64,000 nt of DNA, from NCBI RefSeq assembly GCF_021029445.1, contig NZ_CP072610.1, positions 1,488,001 through 1,552,000 on the forward strand, read 5' to 3'. The notes under the pieces are model-generated. The model did not search any database, was not told the DNA's origin, and saw nothing but the letters and a program-made list of their open reading frames with translations. A program made the translations under genes and the position numbers. Positions 18,476 through 28,182 of the stretch are shown here, one piece after another. Origin of the DNA: Pseudomonas wenzhouensis. GTDB lineage: Bacteria; Pseudomonadota; Gammaproteobacteria; Pseudomonadales; Pseudomonadaceae. Positions within the stretch are counted from its first letter, which is position 1. Each line of letters starts with the position of its first letter.

Positions 18476-19180
18476 TCATGCCGCCACGGTCACCAGGCTC
18501 AGTACCTTGTTCTCGAACAGCACGAACTGGCCATCCAGTTCGGCGCCCGTGCGCCAGTGCGCGTGCAGGTCGATCAGCAGGCGCAGGCGCGCACTGGCGT
18601 GGTCGATCTCCAGCAGTTCGGCATCATGGAAGTAGAAGCGCGTCAGCGTCAGGGGATAGAGTGCCTTGAACAGGCTTTCCTTGAGCGAGAAAGTCAGGCT
18701 GATGCGCGCGGCGCGGGCCGCATCATCCAGGCCTGACAAACGCTGCAGTTCGGCGGGGGTGAGAATTTCGCCCTGCAGGCGTTGGGCGCGTTCGACAGGC
18801 AGCAGGCGCTCCACATCCAGGCCCAGTGTGCGCCATTGATGATCCGGTGCGACCAGTGCCGCGGCCCAGTTGTCGCCATGGGTGATGGAGCCCACCACGC
18901 CGCGTGGCCACTGCGGTGCACGGTCTTCGCCGACGGCCGGTACGCTGGCCTGGCCGGTCAACCGGCGCAGCGCCTCGCGCGCGCAGAGCCGCCCGGCCAG
19001 GTATTCGGCCTGCCGCTTGGCCACGCCGCGCACCGGGTCGATATCGCAGCGCGTGAAATCCTCATCGGCGAGCAGGGTGGGGGTGAAGCGGGTGCTGATC
19101 AACTGCGCACCGGCAGGCGCGTTTGGCAGCGGATTGTGCGTATCCAGAGGGCTGCAGCAGGCAGGGTGATAGGCATTCAT
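18476..19180 (-). CDS. pcpS: 4'-phosphopantetheinyl transferase (PcpS/EntD type)
   Basis: A 234-residue enzyme that moves phosphopantetheine from CoA to a Ser of acyl, peptidyl or aryl carrier proteins, making them active. Motifs: the VGSITHGD segment, LGLDVER with Mg-binding Asp/Glu, and SLTFSLKESLFKALYP, which holds the (W/F)SxKES signature. The length is close to P. aeruginosa PcpS, the single broad-range enzyme of that species. It is monocistronic, with a repeat-rich stretch downstream. Confidence 0.9.
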   Translation of the reverse strand: MNAYHPACCSPLDTHNPLPNAPAGAQLISTRFTPTLLADEDFTRCDIDPVRGVAKRQAEYLAGRLCAREALRRLTGQASVPAVGEDRAPQWPRGVVGSITHGDNWAAALVAPDHQWRTLGLDVERLLPVERAQRLQGEILTPAELQRLSGLDDAARAARISLTFSLKESLFKALYPLTLTRFYFHDAELLEIDHASARLRLLIDLHAHWRTGAELDGQFVLFENKVLSLVTVAA

Positions 19181-19223
19181 GAGCGGGATTGTGCCGCGCG
19201 GCGGACTGTGCAGTCATCCACCG

Positions 19224-19251
19224 TTTACATTTCTTTGCAGGCAGGTAACAA
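19224..19251 (+). promoter_or_regulatory. Possible sigma70-type promoter of candidate sRNA
   Basis: TTTACA (19224-19229), 16 bp, then TAACAA (19246-19251). The -35 matches 5 of 6 positions but the -10 only about 3 of 6. It is proposed because a structured transcript with a terminator follows. Confidence 0.3.
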
Positions 19252-19257
19252 AGCTAA

Positions 19258-19394
19258 ACGGACGCTGGCTCTGGCTTTTGCCAGACTGCGCCTGCATTCC
19301 CCAGGGAATGCAGGTGAGGTTGTAGTCAGCGCGAGAGTGCTGACGTTTTCTCCGAGTTCGAGAACGGTAGCCCGATTGGGCTGCCGTTTTTTTT
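19258..19394 (+). ncRNA. Candidate structured small RNA with intrinsic terminator
   Basis: Within about 137 bp there are four consecutive hairpins. First is CTGGC-TTTT-GCCAG (19271-19284). Second is a perfect 10-bp stem CCTGCATTCC-CCAG-GGAATGCAGG (19291-19314). Third is GTCAGC-N8-GCTGAC (19325-19344). Last is a strong terminator (19364-19387) followed by eight T. No reading frame with a credible start fits the interval, and no upstream + strand gene needs this terminator. The 5' end is uncertain. I do not recognise the family; it does not look like RsmY/Z, CrcZ, 6S or SRP RNA. Confidence 0.55.
19364..19394 (+). terminator. Strong Rho-independent terminator
   Basis: ACGGTAGCCC-GATT-GGGCTGCCGT forms a 10-bp stem with one G-T wobble, followed by TTTTTTTT. 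It is oriented to stop + strand transcription that begins after pcpS (which is on the - strand). Confidence 0.9.
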
Positions 19395-19657
19395 CGTCTT
19401 TTATTGGCTGCTGTGGCAATGGGGCTGGTGAGCGGACGGCGCCTGAGGTGTCGTCGGCTCCTGCTGCAGCCTTTGTTTGGCAACGCGGTACGCCGAGGAC
19501 GCGGCGGCATCGTGATGCGCACGGCGCACCCTGCGCGACGCTCGCGGCCCTTCGTGTGATCGCCAAGGCGTTCGCATTTGCCCTGTGGCTTTCGTGGGGG
19601 GATTTGCAGTCAAATGCCTGTGCGGGCAAAAACCGACTCCCGCGAGGACCATGGACG

Positions 19658-21532
19658 ATGACCCAACAATCGCAATTCGCCTTGCTCGGCAAGAAGCGCT
19701 TCTTGCCGTTTTTTCTGACGCAATTGCTCGGCGCCTTCAACGACAACATCTTCAAGCAGTCGCTGATTCTCGCCATCCTCTTCAAGCTCAACACCGGCGC
19801 CGACCGCGATCTGCTGGTCAACCTCTGCGCCTTGCTGTTCATCCTGCCGTTCTTTCTGTTCTCCGCCCTCGGTGGCCAGTTCGGTGAGAAATTCGCCAAG
19901 GACTCGCTGATTCGCAAGATCAAGTTTGCCGAGATCCTGATCATGCTCGCCGGTGCCGTCGGGGTGCTGCTGGACAACCTGCCGTTGATGCTTGTCGTGT
20001 TGTTCGCCATTGGCACGCAGTCGGCGCTGTTCGGCCCGGTGAAGTATTCGATTCTGCCGCAGCACCTGAAGGAAGAGGAGCTGGTGGGTGGCAACGCCCT
20101 GGTGGAGATGGGCACCTTCCTGGCGATTCTGGCTGGCACCATCGGCGCCGGGATCATCATGGCCAGCAGCAGTTATGCACCCATCGTCGCCGGTTCGGTG
20201 GTGGCTGTGGCGCTGCTTGGCTACCTGGCCAGTCTGGGTATTCCCAGGGCGTCGGCGGCGATGCCTGAGTTGCCGCTGGACTGGAACATCTTCCGTCAGT
20301 CCTGGGCCATCATGAGGCTTGGCCTGGGCCAGCGTCCGGCGGTGTCGCGCTCGCTGGTGGGCAACTCCTGGTTCTGGTTTCTCGGCGCGATCTACCTGAC
20401 GCAGATTCCTGCCTACGCCAAGGAGTGGCTGTACGGCGACGAGAGTGTGGTGACGCTGATTCTCACGGTGTTCTCGCTGGGTATCGGCCTGGGGTCGATG
20501 CTCTGCGAGCGCATGAGCGGGCATAAAGTGGAGATTGGTCTGGTGCCATTCGGCTCCATCGGCCTGACCCTGTTCGGCATGCTGCTGTGGTGGTTCTCCG
20601 GTGGCTTCCCGCAGGGCGCTGCGCCGCATGACTGGCTGGCGCTGCTGAGCTACGGCCAGGCCTGGTGGATTCTCGGCTGCATTCTCGGCATCGGCCTGTT
20701 CGGCGGCTTCTATATCGTGCCGCTGTATGCGCTGATCCAGTCGCGCACCGCCGAGCATGAGCGGGCGCGGGTGATCGCCGCCAACAACATCCTCAATGCG
20801 CTGTTCATGGTCGCCTCGGCCATCGTCGCGATCCTGTTCCTGAGCGTCGCCGGTCTGTCGATTCCGCAGTTGTTCCTGGCCATCTCGCTGATGAACATCG
20901 CGGTCAACAGCTACATCTTCAAGATCGTCCCCGAATTCAGCATGCGCTTTCTCATCTGGCTGCTGGGGCATTCGATGTACCGGGTCGAGCACAAGGGGCT
21001 GGACGCGATTCCCGACGAGGGCGCGGCGGTTCTGGTGTGCAATCACGTGTCGTTCGTCGATGCGCTGTTGATCGGCGGCGCCATTCGCCGGCCGGTGCGC
21101 TTCGTCATGTATTACAGGATCTACGACCTGCCGGTGCTCAATTTCATCTTCCGCACCGCCGGCACCGTGCCGATTGCCGGGCGCAACGAGGATCTGCTGA
21201 TCTACGACGCGGCGTTCAGGAAGATCGCCGAATACCTGCGCAATGGCGAGTTGGTGTGCATTTTTCCCGAGGGCAAGCTGACCACGGATGGCGAGATCGA
21301 TGCGTTTAAGGCAGGGGTCGAACGCATTCTCGAAGAAAACCCGGTGCCGGTCATTCCCATGGCGTTGCAGGGCTTGTGGGGCAGCTTCTTCAGTCGCGAT
21401 CCGAACAAGGGCTTCTTTCGGCGGTTGTGGTCGCGAGTGTGTCTGGTGGCGGGAACGCCGATTGCGCCGGAGCAGGCCAAGCGTGAGGCGCTGCAGGCGC
21501 AGGTGGCCGAACTGCGTGGGGATTGGCGTTGA
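19658..21532 (+). CDS. MFS transporter fused to PlsC-type acyltransferase
   Basis: A 624-residue fusion. Residues 1 to about 410 form an LplT-like major facilitator domain with roughly 11-12 membrane segments; it begins RFLPFFLTQLLGAFNDNIFK. Residues about 430-600 are a 1-acyl-glycerol-3-phosphate acyltransferase domain with the catalytic NHVSFVD (HX4D) and FPEGK motifs. The architecture parallels the LplT/Aas pair that flips and re-acylates lysophospholipids at the inner membrane, but lacks the acyl-ACP synthetase domain. The ATG at 19658 follows GAGGA by 9 bases. Substrate flipping plus acylation is inferred from the fusion, not proven. Confidence 0.88.
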   Translation: MTQQSQFALLGKKRFLPFFLTQLLGAFNDNIFKQSLILAILFKLNTGADRDLLVNLCALLFILPFFLFSALGGQFGEKFAKDSLIRKIKFAEILIMLAGAVGVLLDNLPLMLVVLFAIGTQSALFGPVKYSILPQHLKEEELVGGNALVEMGTFLAILAGTIGAGIIMASSSYAPIVAGSVVAVALLGYLASLGIPRASAAMPELPLDWNIFRQSWAIMRLGLGQRPAVSRSLVGNSWFWFLGAIYLTQIPAYAKEWLYGDESVVTLILTVFSLGIGLGSMLCERMSGHKVEIGLVPFGSIGLTLFGMLLWWFSGGFPQGAAPHDWLALLSYGQAWWILGCILGIGLFGGFYIVPLYALIQSRTAEHERARVIAANNILNALFMVASAIVAILFLSVAGLSIPQLFLAISLMNIAVNSYIFKIVPEFSMRFLIWLLGHSMYRVEHKGLDAIPDEGAAVLVCNHVSFVDALLIGGAIRRPVRFVMYYRIYDLPVLNFIFRTAGTVPIAGRNEDLLIYDAAFRKIAEYLRNGELVCIFPEGKLTTDGEIDAFKAGVERILEENPVPVIPMALQGLWGSFFSRDPNKGFFRRLWSRVCLVAGTPIAPEQAKREALQAQVAELRGDWR

Positions 21533-21619
21533 TTAAGGTGCGCACGACCTAGTAGGCCCCGCGATACCCTACAGTAAGGCGATGATGCTGCTCTGTAGGG
21601 GGCGCCATGCGCACCAACT

Positions 21620-21934
21620 TTAGTGACTTATCTTCAGCCCGATCAGCCCGGTGACGATCAGCGCCACGCTGGCCAGGCGCAGCAGCGCCATCGATTCGCC
21701 GAACAGGATGATGCCGGCGATCACCGTGCCCACGGCCCCTACGCCGGTCCAGATGGCGTAGGCGGTGCCCAACGGTAGCTCCTTCATGGCCAGGCCGAGC
21801 AGGCCGAGGCTGACCAGCATGGCGCAGACGGTCAGCGCCGTGGGGAGTGGGCGGGTGAAGCCTTCGGTGTACTTCAGGCCGATGGCCCAGCCGACCTCGA
21901 ACAGGCCGGCGAGAAACAGAATGATCCAGGACAT
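21620..21934 (-). CDS. gdx: Guanidinium exporter Gdx (SugE), SMR family
   Basis: A 104-residue, four-helix small multidrug-resistance protein of the Gdx/SugE subgroup, which exports guanidinium in exchange for protons as a dual-topology dimer. The essential membrane Glu lies in [13 protein letters not shown]. The subgroup signature [19 protein letters not shown] is present. The start at 21934 has GGAG 8 bases upstream. A guanidine-II riboswitch lies immediately before it, which strongly supports the function. Confidence 0.93.
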   Translation of the reverse strand: MSWIILFLAGLFEVGWAIGLKYTEGFTRPLPTALTVCAMLVSLGLLGLAMKELPLGTAYAIWTGVGAVGTVIAGIILFGESMALLRLASVALIVTGLIGLKISH

Positions 21935-21952
21935 GCTCAGCTCCATCAATTG

Positions 21953-22010
21953 AAGGGGCCGTCCCCGGATGCGCCACCCTGGGCTCAGGGTGTGGAGGTC
22001 GTCCTCGCGT
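21953..22010 (-). promoter_or_regulatory. Guanidine-II (mini-ykkC) riboswitch controlling gdx
   Basis: On the gdx strand there are two short hairpins with the class-defining ACGR loops: GAGG-ACGA-CCTC (22006-21995) and GGGG-ACGG-CCCC (21966-21955). The second is about 20 nt before the start codon and next to the ribosome-binding site. In this class guanidine binding makes the two loops pair and frees translation. Between them is an extra hairpin, CACCCT-N6-AGGGTG (about 21975-21992). Confidence 0.88.
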
Positions 22011-22140
22011 GCGCCATTATTGTGCATGTTGTTGCGTTCGGGGCAAGACGCGCCGGATTGCTCGAGGCCTTGTATGCGTCACCGGGGCATCTGGCCCAGG
22101 CCGTTCGCGACTGCAGCTGCCGGGCTGCGTGAGGATGGTC

Positions 22141-23010
22141 TTACAGCGGCTCTTCATCCGCCGGATAACGGCTGGCGCCGAGGCTCTCCTTGATCCTGCG
22201 CAGGTGCGGCTGGAAGTCCACGCCACGGCGCAGGGTAACGCCGGTGGCGAGTACGTCGAGTACGGTGAGCTGGATGATGCGCGAGGTCATCGGCATGTAG
22301 ATGTCGGTGTCCTCCGGCAGCGGGATATCCAGGCTCAGGGTGCTGGCCCTGGCCAGCGGCGAGCCGGCAGCGGTGAGGCCAAGTACCGATGCACCGTTCT
22401 CGCGGGCCAGGCGCGCCACTTCCACCAGCTCGCGGGTGCGCCCGGTGTAGGAAATGATCACGAACAGGTCGCCGGTGTGCGCCACCGAGGCAATCATGCG
22501 TTGCATCAGCACATCGGAATGCGCCGACACCGCCAGGTTGAAGCGAAAGAACTTGTGCTGCGCATCCAGCGCCACCGAGGCCGAAGCGCCGAGGCCGAAG
22601 AAGTGGATCTGCCGCGCCTGGATCAGCAGATCGACGGCGCGGCTGACATGCTGCGGGTCGAGGCTCTGGCAGGCGCTGTCCAGCGAGGCGATGGTGCTGC
22701 CGAAAATCTTCCGCGTGTAGGCCTCGGGGCCGTCGTCGGCGGACACCGCGCGACTGACGTAGGCGGCGCCGCTGGCCAGGCTCTGCGCCAGTTGCATCTT
22801 CAGTTCCGGGTAACCGTTGGCACCGAACGAGCGGCAGAAACGGTTGACCGTCGGCTCGCTGACACCCGCCGCCTGCGCCAGTGCCGCGATGCTGAAGCGT
22901 GTGGCCTGCTGCGGGTCATGCAGGATCACTTCGGCGACCTTGCGCTCGGCCTTGTTCAGGTCGTCAAGGCGGCTCTGGATCTGTTCCAGCAGGTTGCGCA
23001 CGCGGTCCAT
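22141..23010 (-). CDS. hexR: HexR, RpiR-family repressor of central sugar metabolism
   Basis: A 289-residue regulator. The N-terminal HTH_6 domain (about 1-77) has its recognition helix in [15 protein letters not shown]. The C-terminal SIS domain (about 120-260), which contains [18 protein letters not shown], binds the effector. HexR represses zwf, edd/glk and gap genes in pseudomonads and is released by KDPG. The ATG at 23010 matches the start of known HexR ([18 protein letters not shown]) and has GGAG before it. It is divergent from zwf, with an operator between them. Confidence 0.96.
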   Translation of the reverse strand: MDRVRNLLEQIQSRLDDLNKAERKVAEVILHDPQQATRFSIAALAQAAGVSEPTVNRFCRSFGANGYPELKMQLAQSLASGAAYVSRAVSADDGPEAYTRKIFGSTIASLDSACQSLDPQHVSRAVDLLIQARQIHFFGLGASASVALDAQHKFFRFNLAVSAHSDVLMQRMIASVAHTGDLFVIISYTGRTRELVEVARLARENGASVLGLTAAGSPLARASTLSLDIPLPEDTDIYMPMTSRIIQLTVLDVLATGVTLRRGVDFQPHLRRIKESLGASRYPADEEPL

Positions 23011-23127
23011 AGGGGCTCCTAACAGGCGGTTGAACGGGCTTGGCGACGGGCAATGGGTGGTCATACAGCCGGCCTATCCTACTGATGCCGCCTGTGGCTC
23101 ACCACTGGCTTATCGGGATTCTTAAAA

Positions 23128-23150
23128 AATGTTGTTGCTATGACAACATT
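23128..23150. promoter_or_regulatory. HexR operator between hexR and zwf
   Basis: AATGTTGT-N7-ACAACATT is a perfect inverted repeat containing TTGT-N7-ACAA, the spacing reported for HexR in P. putida; flanking A/T runs extend the symmetry. Downstream, two near-identical direct repeats (TTGATAAAAG-C/A-ACAA) lie at 23157 and 23195, 38 bp apart. They are partial matches that could be auxiliary sites or promoter elements. Confidence 0.85.
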
Positions 23151-23213
23151 TTTTTCTTGATAAAAGCACAATCACCCGGTATTTCTAGTGCATCTTGATA
23201 AAAGAACAAACAC

Positions 23214-24683
23214 ATGCCCGCGATGAAACTTGAATCCTGCACCTTCGCCCTGTTCGGCGCGCTGGGCGATCTGGCCTTGCGCAAGCTGTTTCCCGCGCTT
23301 TACCAGCTCGATCGCGCCGGTTTATTGCACGATGGCACACGCATCCTTGCTCTGGCCCGTGAAGCGGGTGAGCCGGATGGTTACCTGCACGCCATCGAAC
23401 AGACGCTGCGCGTGCATGTGCCGGCCAAGGAGCTGACGGGCAGTGACATGGCGCGTTTTATGGCGCGCCTGAGCTACCTGAGCATGGACTTTCTCAGGGG
23501 CGAGGATTATTCGGCGCTGCTCGAGCACGTCAGCCCGCAGGATCAGTTGATCGCCTATTTCGCCACCCCGGCATCGGTGTATGGCGGCATCTGCGCCAAT
23601 CTGGCAGCCGTGGGGCTGGCCGCGGGCACGCGGGTGGTGCTGGAGAAACCGATCGGCCACGACCTGGCATCCTCGCGGGCGGTCAACGATGCCGTGGCCC
23701 AGGTGTTCCCGGAGAACCGCGTCTATCGCATCGACCATTACCTGGGCAAAGAGACGGTGCAGAACCTGATTGCCCTGCGTTTCGCCAACAGCCTGTTCGA
23801 AACCCAGTGGAACCAGAACCACATCTCCCACGTGGAAATCACCGTGGCCGAGAAGGTCGGCATCGAGGGGCGCTGGGGCTACTTCGATCAGGCCGGGCAA
23901 CTGCGCGACATGATCCAGAACCACCTGCTGCAACTGCTTTGCCTGATCGCCATGGACCCGCCCAGCGACCTGTCCGCCGACAGCATCCGCGACGAGAAGG
24001 TCAAGGTGCTCAAGGCGCTGGAGCCGATCAGCGTCGAGCAGCTCGGCCAGCGTGTGGTGCGCGGCCAGTATGTCGCCGGCAGCAGCGATGGGCGGCCGGT
24101 GCCGGGTTATCTGGAGGAAGAAAACTCCAATACCCAGAGCGACACCGAAACCTTCGTCGCCCTGCGTGCTGATATCCGCAACTGGCGCTGGGCCGGCGTG
24201 CCGTTCTACCTGCGCACTGGCAAGCGCATGCCACAAAAGCTGTCGCAGATCGTCATCCACTTCAAGGCGCCGCCGCACTACATCTTCGCTCCGGAGCAGC
24301 GCCAACTGATCGGCAACAAGCTGATCATCCGCCTGCAGCCGGACGAGGGTATCGCCCTACAGGTGCTGACCAAGGATCAGGGCCTGGACAAGGGCATGCA
24401 GCTGCGCAGCGGCCCGCTGCAACTGAGCTTTTCCGACACCTACCGCAGTGCGCGCATCCCCGATGCCTACGAGCGTCTGCTGCTGGAAGTGATGCGCGGC
24501 AACCAGAACCTGTTCGTGCGCAAGGACGAAATCGAATACGCCTGGCAGTGGTGCGACCAGTTGATCGACGGCTGGCAGCGCCTCGGCGAAGCGCCGAAAC
24601 CCTATACCGCCGGCAGTTGGGGCCCCATGGCGTCGGTTGCCTTGATCACCCGTGATGGCAGGAGCTGGTATGGCGATCTCTGA
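23214..24683 (+). CDS. zwf: Glucose-6-phosphate 1-dehydrogenase
   Basis: A 489-residue enzyme that oxidises glucose-6-phosphate to 6-phosphogluconolactone with NAD(P)+, the entry to the Entner-Doudoroff and pentose phosphate routes. The dinucleotide-binding turn is in [18 protein letters not shown] and the substrate-binding motif is RIDHYLGKE (about 175-183). The full family length is present. It starts an operon with pgl (14-bp overlap) and eda. A HexR operator upstream indicates induction during glucose growth. The start could alternatively be the ATG at 23223. Confidence 0.97.
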   Translation: MPAMKLESCTFALFGALGDLALRKLFPALYQLDRAGLLHDGTRILALAREAGEPDGYLHAIEQTLRVHVPAKELTGSDMARFMARLSYLSMDFLRGEDYSALLEHVSPQDQLIAYFATPASVYGGICANLAAVGLAAGTRVVLEKPIGHDLASSRAVNDAVAQVFPENRVYRIDHYLGKETVQNLIALRFANSLFETQWNQNHISHVEITVAEKVGIEGRWGYFDQAGQLRDMIQNHLLQLLCLIAMDPPSDLSADSIRDEKVKVLKALEPISVEQLGQRVVRGQYVAGSSDGRPVPGYLEEENSNTQSDTETFVALRADIRNWRWAGVPFYLRTGKRMPQKLSQIVIHFKAPPHYIFAPEQRQLIGNKLIIRLQPDEGIALQVLTKDQGLDKGMQLRSGPLQLSFSDTYRSARIPDAYERLLLEVMRGNQNLFVRKDEIEYAWQWCDQLIDGWQRLGEAPKPYTAGSWGPMASVALITRDGRSWYGDL

Positions 24684-25383
24684 ACTGCAACTGCCGCCAG
24701 GCGTCCGGGCCTGTCCGCATGACGCTGCCGGACCAATGGCTCAGGCGCTGGCCGTGCGTGTGGCTGATGCCTTGCGTGAGGCCATCGCCAATCGCGGTCA
24801 GGTGACCCTGGTGGTGTCCGGTGGGCGCAGTCCGGTGCCGTTCTTCGAAGCGCTGGCGCAGCAGGATCTGCCCTGGGCGCAGGTGCGGGTCAGCCTGGCC
24901 GACGAGCGTTGGGTGCCGGTCAACCACGCCGCCAGCAACGAGGCGCTGGTGCGCCGTCATCTGTTGCGTGGCCCAGCCGCTGAAGCGCGTTTTCTCAGCC
25001 TTTACCAGGTCGCTGGCAATCTCGAACAGGCGGCCGAGCTGGCCGATGCGGCGGTCGCCGAGCTGGCGCCGATCGACGTGCTGGTCTTGGGCATGGGCTA
25101 CGATGGGCATACTGCCTCGCTGTTCCCCAATAGCCCTAATCTGAGCCAGGCGCTGCAACCTGGCTGCGCACGTCGCGTGCTGCCGATGCTCGCCCCCAGT
25201 GAGCCGGCGCAACGCCTGAGCCTGACCCTGCCCGTGCTGGCCAGCGCACGCCTGCCGCTGCTGGCGATCCAGGGGCAGGTAAAACTGAACATACTCAACG
25301 CAGCTTTGCAGCCTGGTGAAATCACCGAACTGCCGATTCGTGCGTTCCTGCATTCCCCCCTCGAAATCCACTGGTGCCTCTGA
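24670..25383 (+). CDS. pgl: 6-phosphogluconolactonase
   Basis: A 237-residue enzyme that hydrolyses 6-phosphogluconolactone to 6-phosphogluconate. Family segments: [15 protein letters not shown] (phosphate binding), [14 protein letters not shown] and [13 protein letters not shown]. The ATG at 24670 is chosen because AGGAG lies 5 bases upstream inside the end of zwf. The 14-bp overlap suggests translational coupling. The next gene, eda, begins 1 bp after its stop. Confidence 0.96.
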   Translation: MAISELQLPPGVRACPHDAAGPMAQALAVRVADALREAIANRGQVTLVVSGGRSPVPFFEALAQQDLPWAQVRVSLADERWVPVNHAASNEALVRRHLLRGPAAEARFLSLYQVAGNLEQAAELADAAVAELAPIDVLVLGMGYDGHTASLFPNSPNLSQALQPGCARRVLPMLAPSEPAQRLSLTLPVLASARLPLLAIQGQVKLNILNAALQPGEITELPIRAFLHSPLEIHWCL

Positions 25384-25384
25384 C

Positions 25385-26056
25385 ATGACCCGCCTCGACC
25401 AGAGCCAGCGCGTGCGCATGGCTGACAAAATCGCCGAGATCGACCGCATCTGCGCGCAAGCGCGCATCATGCCGGTGATCACCATTGCCCGTGAGGCGGA
25501 CATCCTGCCGCTGGCCGACGCCCTGGCCGCCGGCGGCCTGCGTGTGCTGGAGGTGACCCTGCGCTCGGAGCACGGCCTGGAGGCGATTCGTCGTCTGCGC
25601 GCCGAGCGTCCTGAACTATGCGTCGGTGCCGGCACCGTGCTGGACGAGGACATGCTGGCCGCCGCCACGGATGCTGGGGCGCAGTTCATCGTCACCCCGG
25701 GCAGTACCCGCGAGCTGCTGCTGGCCGCGCTGGACAATCCGCTGCCATTGCTGCCGGGCATCAGTAGTGCGTCGGAGGTCATGATCGGCTACGCCCTGGG
25801 TTATCGCCGTTTCAAGCTGTTCCCGGCTGAAGTCTGCGGCGGGGTGGCGGCGCTCAAGGCGCTGGCCGGGCCTTTCGGCGGTGCGCGTTTCTGCCCGACC
25901 GGTGGTATTACCCCGGACAACCTGCAGCGCTACATGGCGCAGCCCAACGTCATGTGTGTCGGCGGTACCTGGATGTTCCAGCGTGAATGGGTGCAAAACA
26001 GTGATTGGGCGCGCATCCAGCAATGCAGCGCCGAGGCACTGCAGCTGTTGGACTGA
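25385..26056 (+). CDS. eda: KDPG/KHG aldolase
   Basis: A 223-residue class I aldolase that splits 2-keto-3-deoxy-6-phosphogluconate to pyruvate and glyceraldehyde-3-phosphate, the last Entner-Doudoroff step. The Schiff-base Lys is in RFKLFPAEVCGG. Other conserved segments are EVTLRSEHG, GAGTVLDE and CPTGGI. It is the third gene of the zwf operon, 1 bp after pgl. The dehydratase gene edd, which makes its substrate, is not in this window. Confidence 0.97.
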   Translation: MTRLDQSQRVRMADKIAEIDRICAQARIMPVITIAREADILPLADALAAGGLRVLEVTLRSEHGLEAIRRLRAERPELCVGAGTVLDEDMLAAATDAGAQFIVTPGSTRELLLAALDNPLPLLPGISSASEVMIGYALGYRRFKLFPAEVCGGVAALKALAGPFGGARFCPTGGITPDNLQRYMAQPNVMCVGGTWMFQREWVQNSDWARIQQCSAEALQLLD

Positions 26057-26153
26057 AACGCGTCGCTGCCGATTGTCGGATCGACTTAAAATCTGTGCCG
26101 CGTAGGTCGCCTGCTACGTCAGTTAATGTCATTGTGCTGGCGTGAACAACAAC

Positions 26154-26194
26154 AATTCTCCAGCTAAACCCGAAACATCCGCAGTTGGAGAATT
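26154..26194 (+). promoter_or_regulatory. 5' UTR hairpin covering the ribosome-binding site
   Basis: AATTCTCCA (26154-26162) is the exact complement of TGGAGAATT (26186-26194). The latter contains the GGAG ribosome-binding site of the following chemoreceptor gene, whose ATG is at 26198. The stem would hide the site, and the T-run after it also resembles an intrinsic terminator. A CA-rich AACAACAACAA run lies just upstream. Confidence 0.5.
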
Positions 26195-26197
26195 TTT

Positions 26198-28120
26198 ATG
26201 AACACCTGGTTCGCTAATCTCAGCGTGACCCGCAAGCTTGCTCTCGGCTTCGGCCTGGTGCTGGCGTTGACCCTGGCGCTGGCCTGGACTGCCTGGAGCG
26301 GCCTGGGCAGCGTTATCCAGCGCAGCAGCTGGATGAGCGAAATCACGCAACTGAACGCCACGCTGACCAATCTGCGGATCGCCCGTCTGCAGTTCATGCT
26401 GGCCAAGGGCGATGCCCCCAGCACCGAGCGTTTGCTGACCAACCTCGACATCTATCTGCAGCAGTAGAAAAAATTGCTCGGCACCTTCACCAATCCAGTG
26501 AACGTCAAGCTGCTGCAGGAGCAGGACCGCTATAACCAGGACTACCAGCGCTCTCTGGCCGGCATGCGCGCCGCCTACGCAGTAGCGGCCAAGGTGCGTG
26601 ATCAGGTCGCTGTCGAAGACCAGCAATTGAGTGAGCTGCTGGCCACGATGCGGCGCAGTATCGAACTACTGCCGGAATACGACGCCAATCCCTTCCCGCA
26701 ACTGCAGGCGCTGACCGCTACGCATGGCGAATTGTTGCGCCTGCGCTATCTGCTCGAACGTTATGACAGCGCCCCCGATGCCCAAATCGAACAGGTGCTG
26801 TCCGAGCGTATCGCCATGGCCCGTGCCAGCCTGGATACCCTGGAGCAGATTTTTGGTAGCGCCCAGCAAGAAGCCGTACGCCGTATCGAGGCGGCCCTGG
26901 CGCAGTTCGAGCAGACCGTGCAGGCGTTCAAGGGCGCCACGGCCGATATCGCCCGCACCCGTCAGGAAATGACCGACCAGCAGGGCGAGATCGTTCGCAT
27001 CAGCGATACCCTGTACAAGTTTCAGATCGAGCGTATGGCCATCGAGAGCGCCGAAGCGCGTACCTGGCAGATCGTTGCCGTGCTGCTGGCGCTGCTCTTT
27101 GGTGTGCTGGCAGCCTGGCTGATCACGCGCCAGATCACGCGTCCGCTGCAGGACACCCTGGGCGCCGTGCAGCGTATTGCCGATGGCGACCTGACCGAGT
27201 CGGCGCGCATCACGCGTTGTGACGAGCTGGGCATGTTGCAGCAGGGCATCGCGCAGATGGCCGGCACCCTGCGAGAGCTGATCAGTGGCATTCGCGATGG
27301 CGTGGCGCAGATCGCCAGCGCTGCCGAGCAGCTTTCCGCCGTGACCGAGCAGACCAGCGCGGGTGCCAATCATCAGCGCCAGGAAACCGATCAGGTGGCC
27401 ACGGCCATGCATGAAATGTCCGCCACCGTGCAGGAAGTGGCGCGCAATGCCGAGCAGGCCTCCGATGCCGCGACCGCCGCCGATGCCGAAGCGCGTCAGG
27501 GTGATCAGGTGGTGGCTCAGGTGGTGTCGCAGATCGAGCGTCTGGCTGCCGAAGTGGGGCGTTCCTCCGAAGCCATGACTGGCCTGCAGCAGGAAAGCGA
27601 CAAGATCGGCAGCGTGATGGACGTGATCAAGTCGGTGGCCGAGCAGACCAACCTGCTGGCGCTCAACGCTGCCATCGAGGCGGCGCGGGCCGGTGAGGCC
27701 GGTCGTGGGTTTGCCGTGGTGGCCGATGAAGTGCGCGGCCTGGCCCAGCGTACGCAGAAGTCCACTGAGGAAATCGAAGCGCTGATCGCCGGCTTGCAGA
27801 GTGGTACTCAGCAGGTGGCAGCGGCGATGCGCACCAGTCGCGACATCACCGACAGCAGCGTCGAGCTGAGCCGCAAGGCCGGTGTGTCGCTGGCCAGCAT
27901 CACCCAGGCGGTGTCCAACATCCAGTCGATGAACCAGCAGATCGCGGCGGCTGCCGAAGAGCAAAGCGCCGTGGCCGAGGAGATCAGCCGCAGCGTGATC
28001 AGCGTGCGTGACATCTCCGAACAAACCGCCAGCGCCAGCGAAGAAACCGCTGCCTCCAGTGCCGAACTGGCCCGTCTGGGCGGTCAGTTGCAGGCCATGG
28101 TCAGCCGCTTCCGCGTCTGA
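26198..28120 (+). pseudogene. Methyl-accepting chemotaxis protein, in-frame TAG at codon 90
   Basis: The frame runs 640 codons but is cut by TAG at 26465-26467 in the context LDIYLQQ*KKLLGTF; a CAG Gln codon is the likely ancestor. TM1 is at about 13-33. A large helical periplasmic sensor resembles the HBM domain of receptors such as McpS and PcaY. TM2 is at about 288-308, then HAMP and the signalling domain. The signalling tip [20 protein letters not shown] is intact, as is the rest of the frame. Either the gene is recently inactivated, the stop is read through, or this is a sequence error. The ligand is unknown; HBM relatives bind TCA intermediates or aromatic acids. Confidence 0.85.
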
Positions 28121-28128
28121 CCCAGACC

Positions 28129-28161
28129 CGCGCACCCTACATCAGTCACGTAGGGTGCGCG
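28129..28161. terminator. Bidirectional terminator-like repeat hairpin
   Basis: CGCGCACCCTAC-N9-GTAGGGTGCGCG is a perfect 12-bp stem between the convergent chemoreceptor and ggpPS genes. It belongs to the GTAGGGTGCGC repeat family, and no long T run follows on either strand. Confidence 0.5.
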
Positions 28162-28182
28162 GCGCGCACCGCCTGCCTTAAC

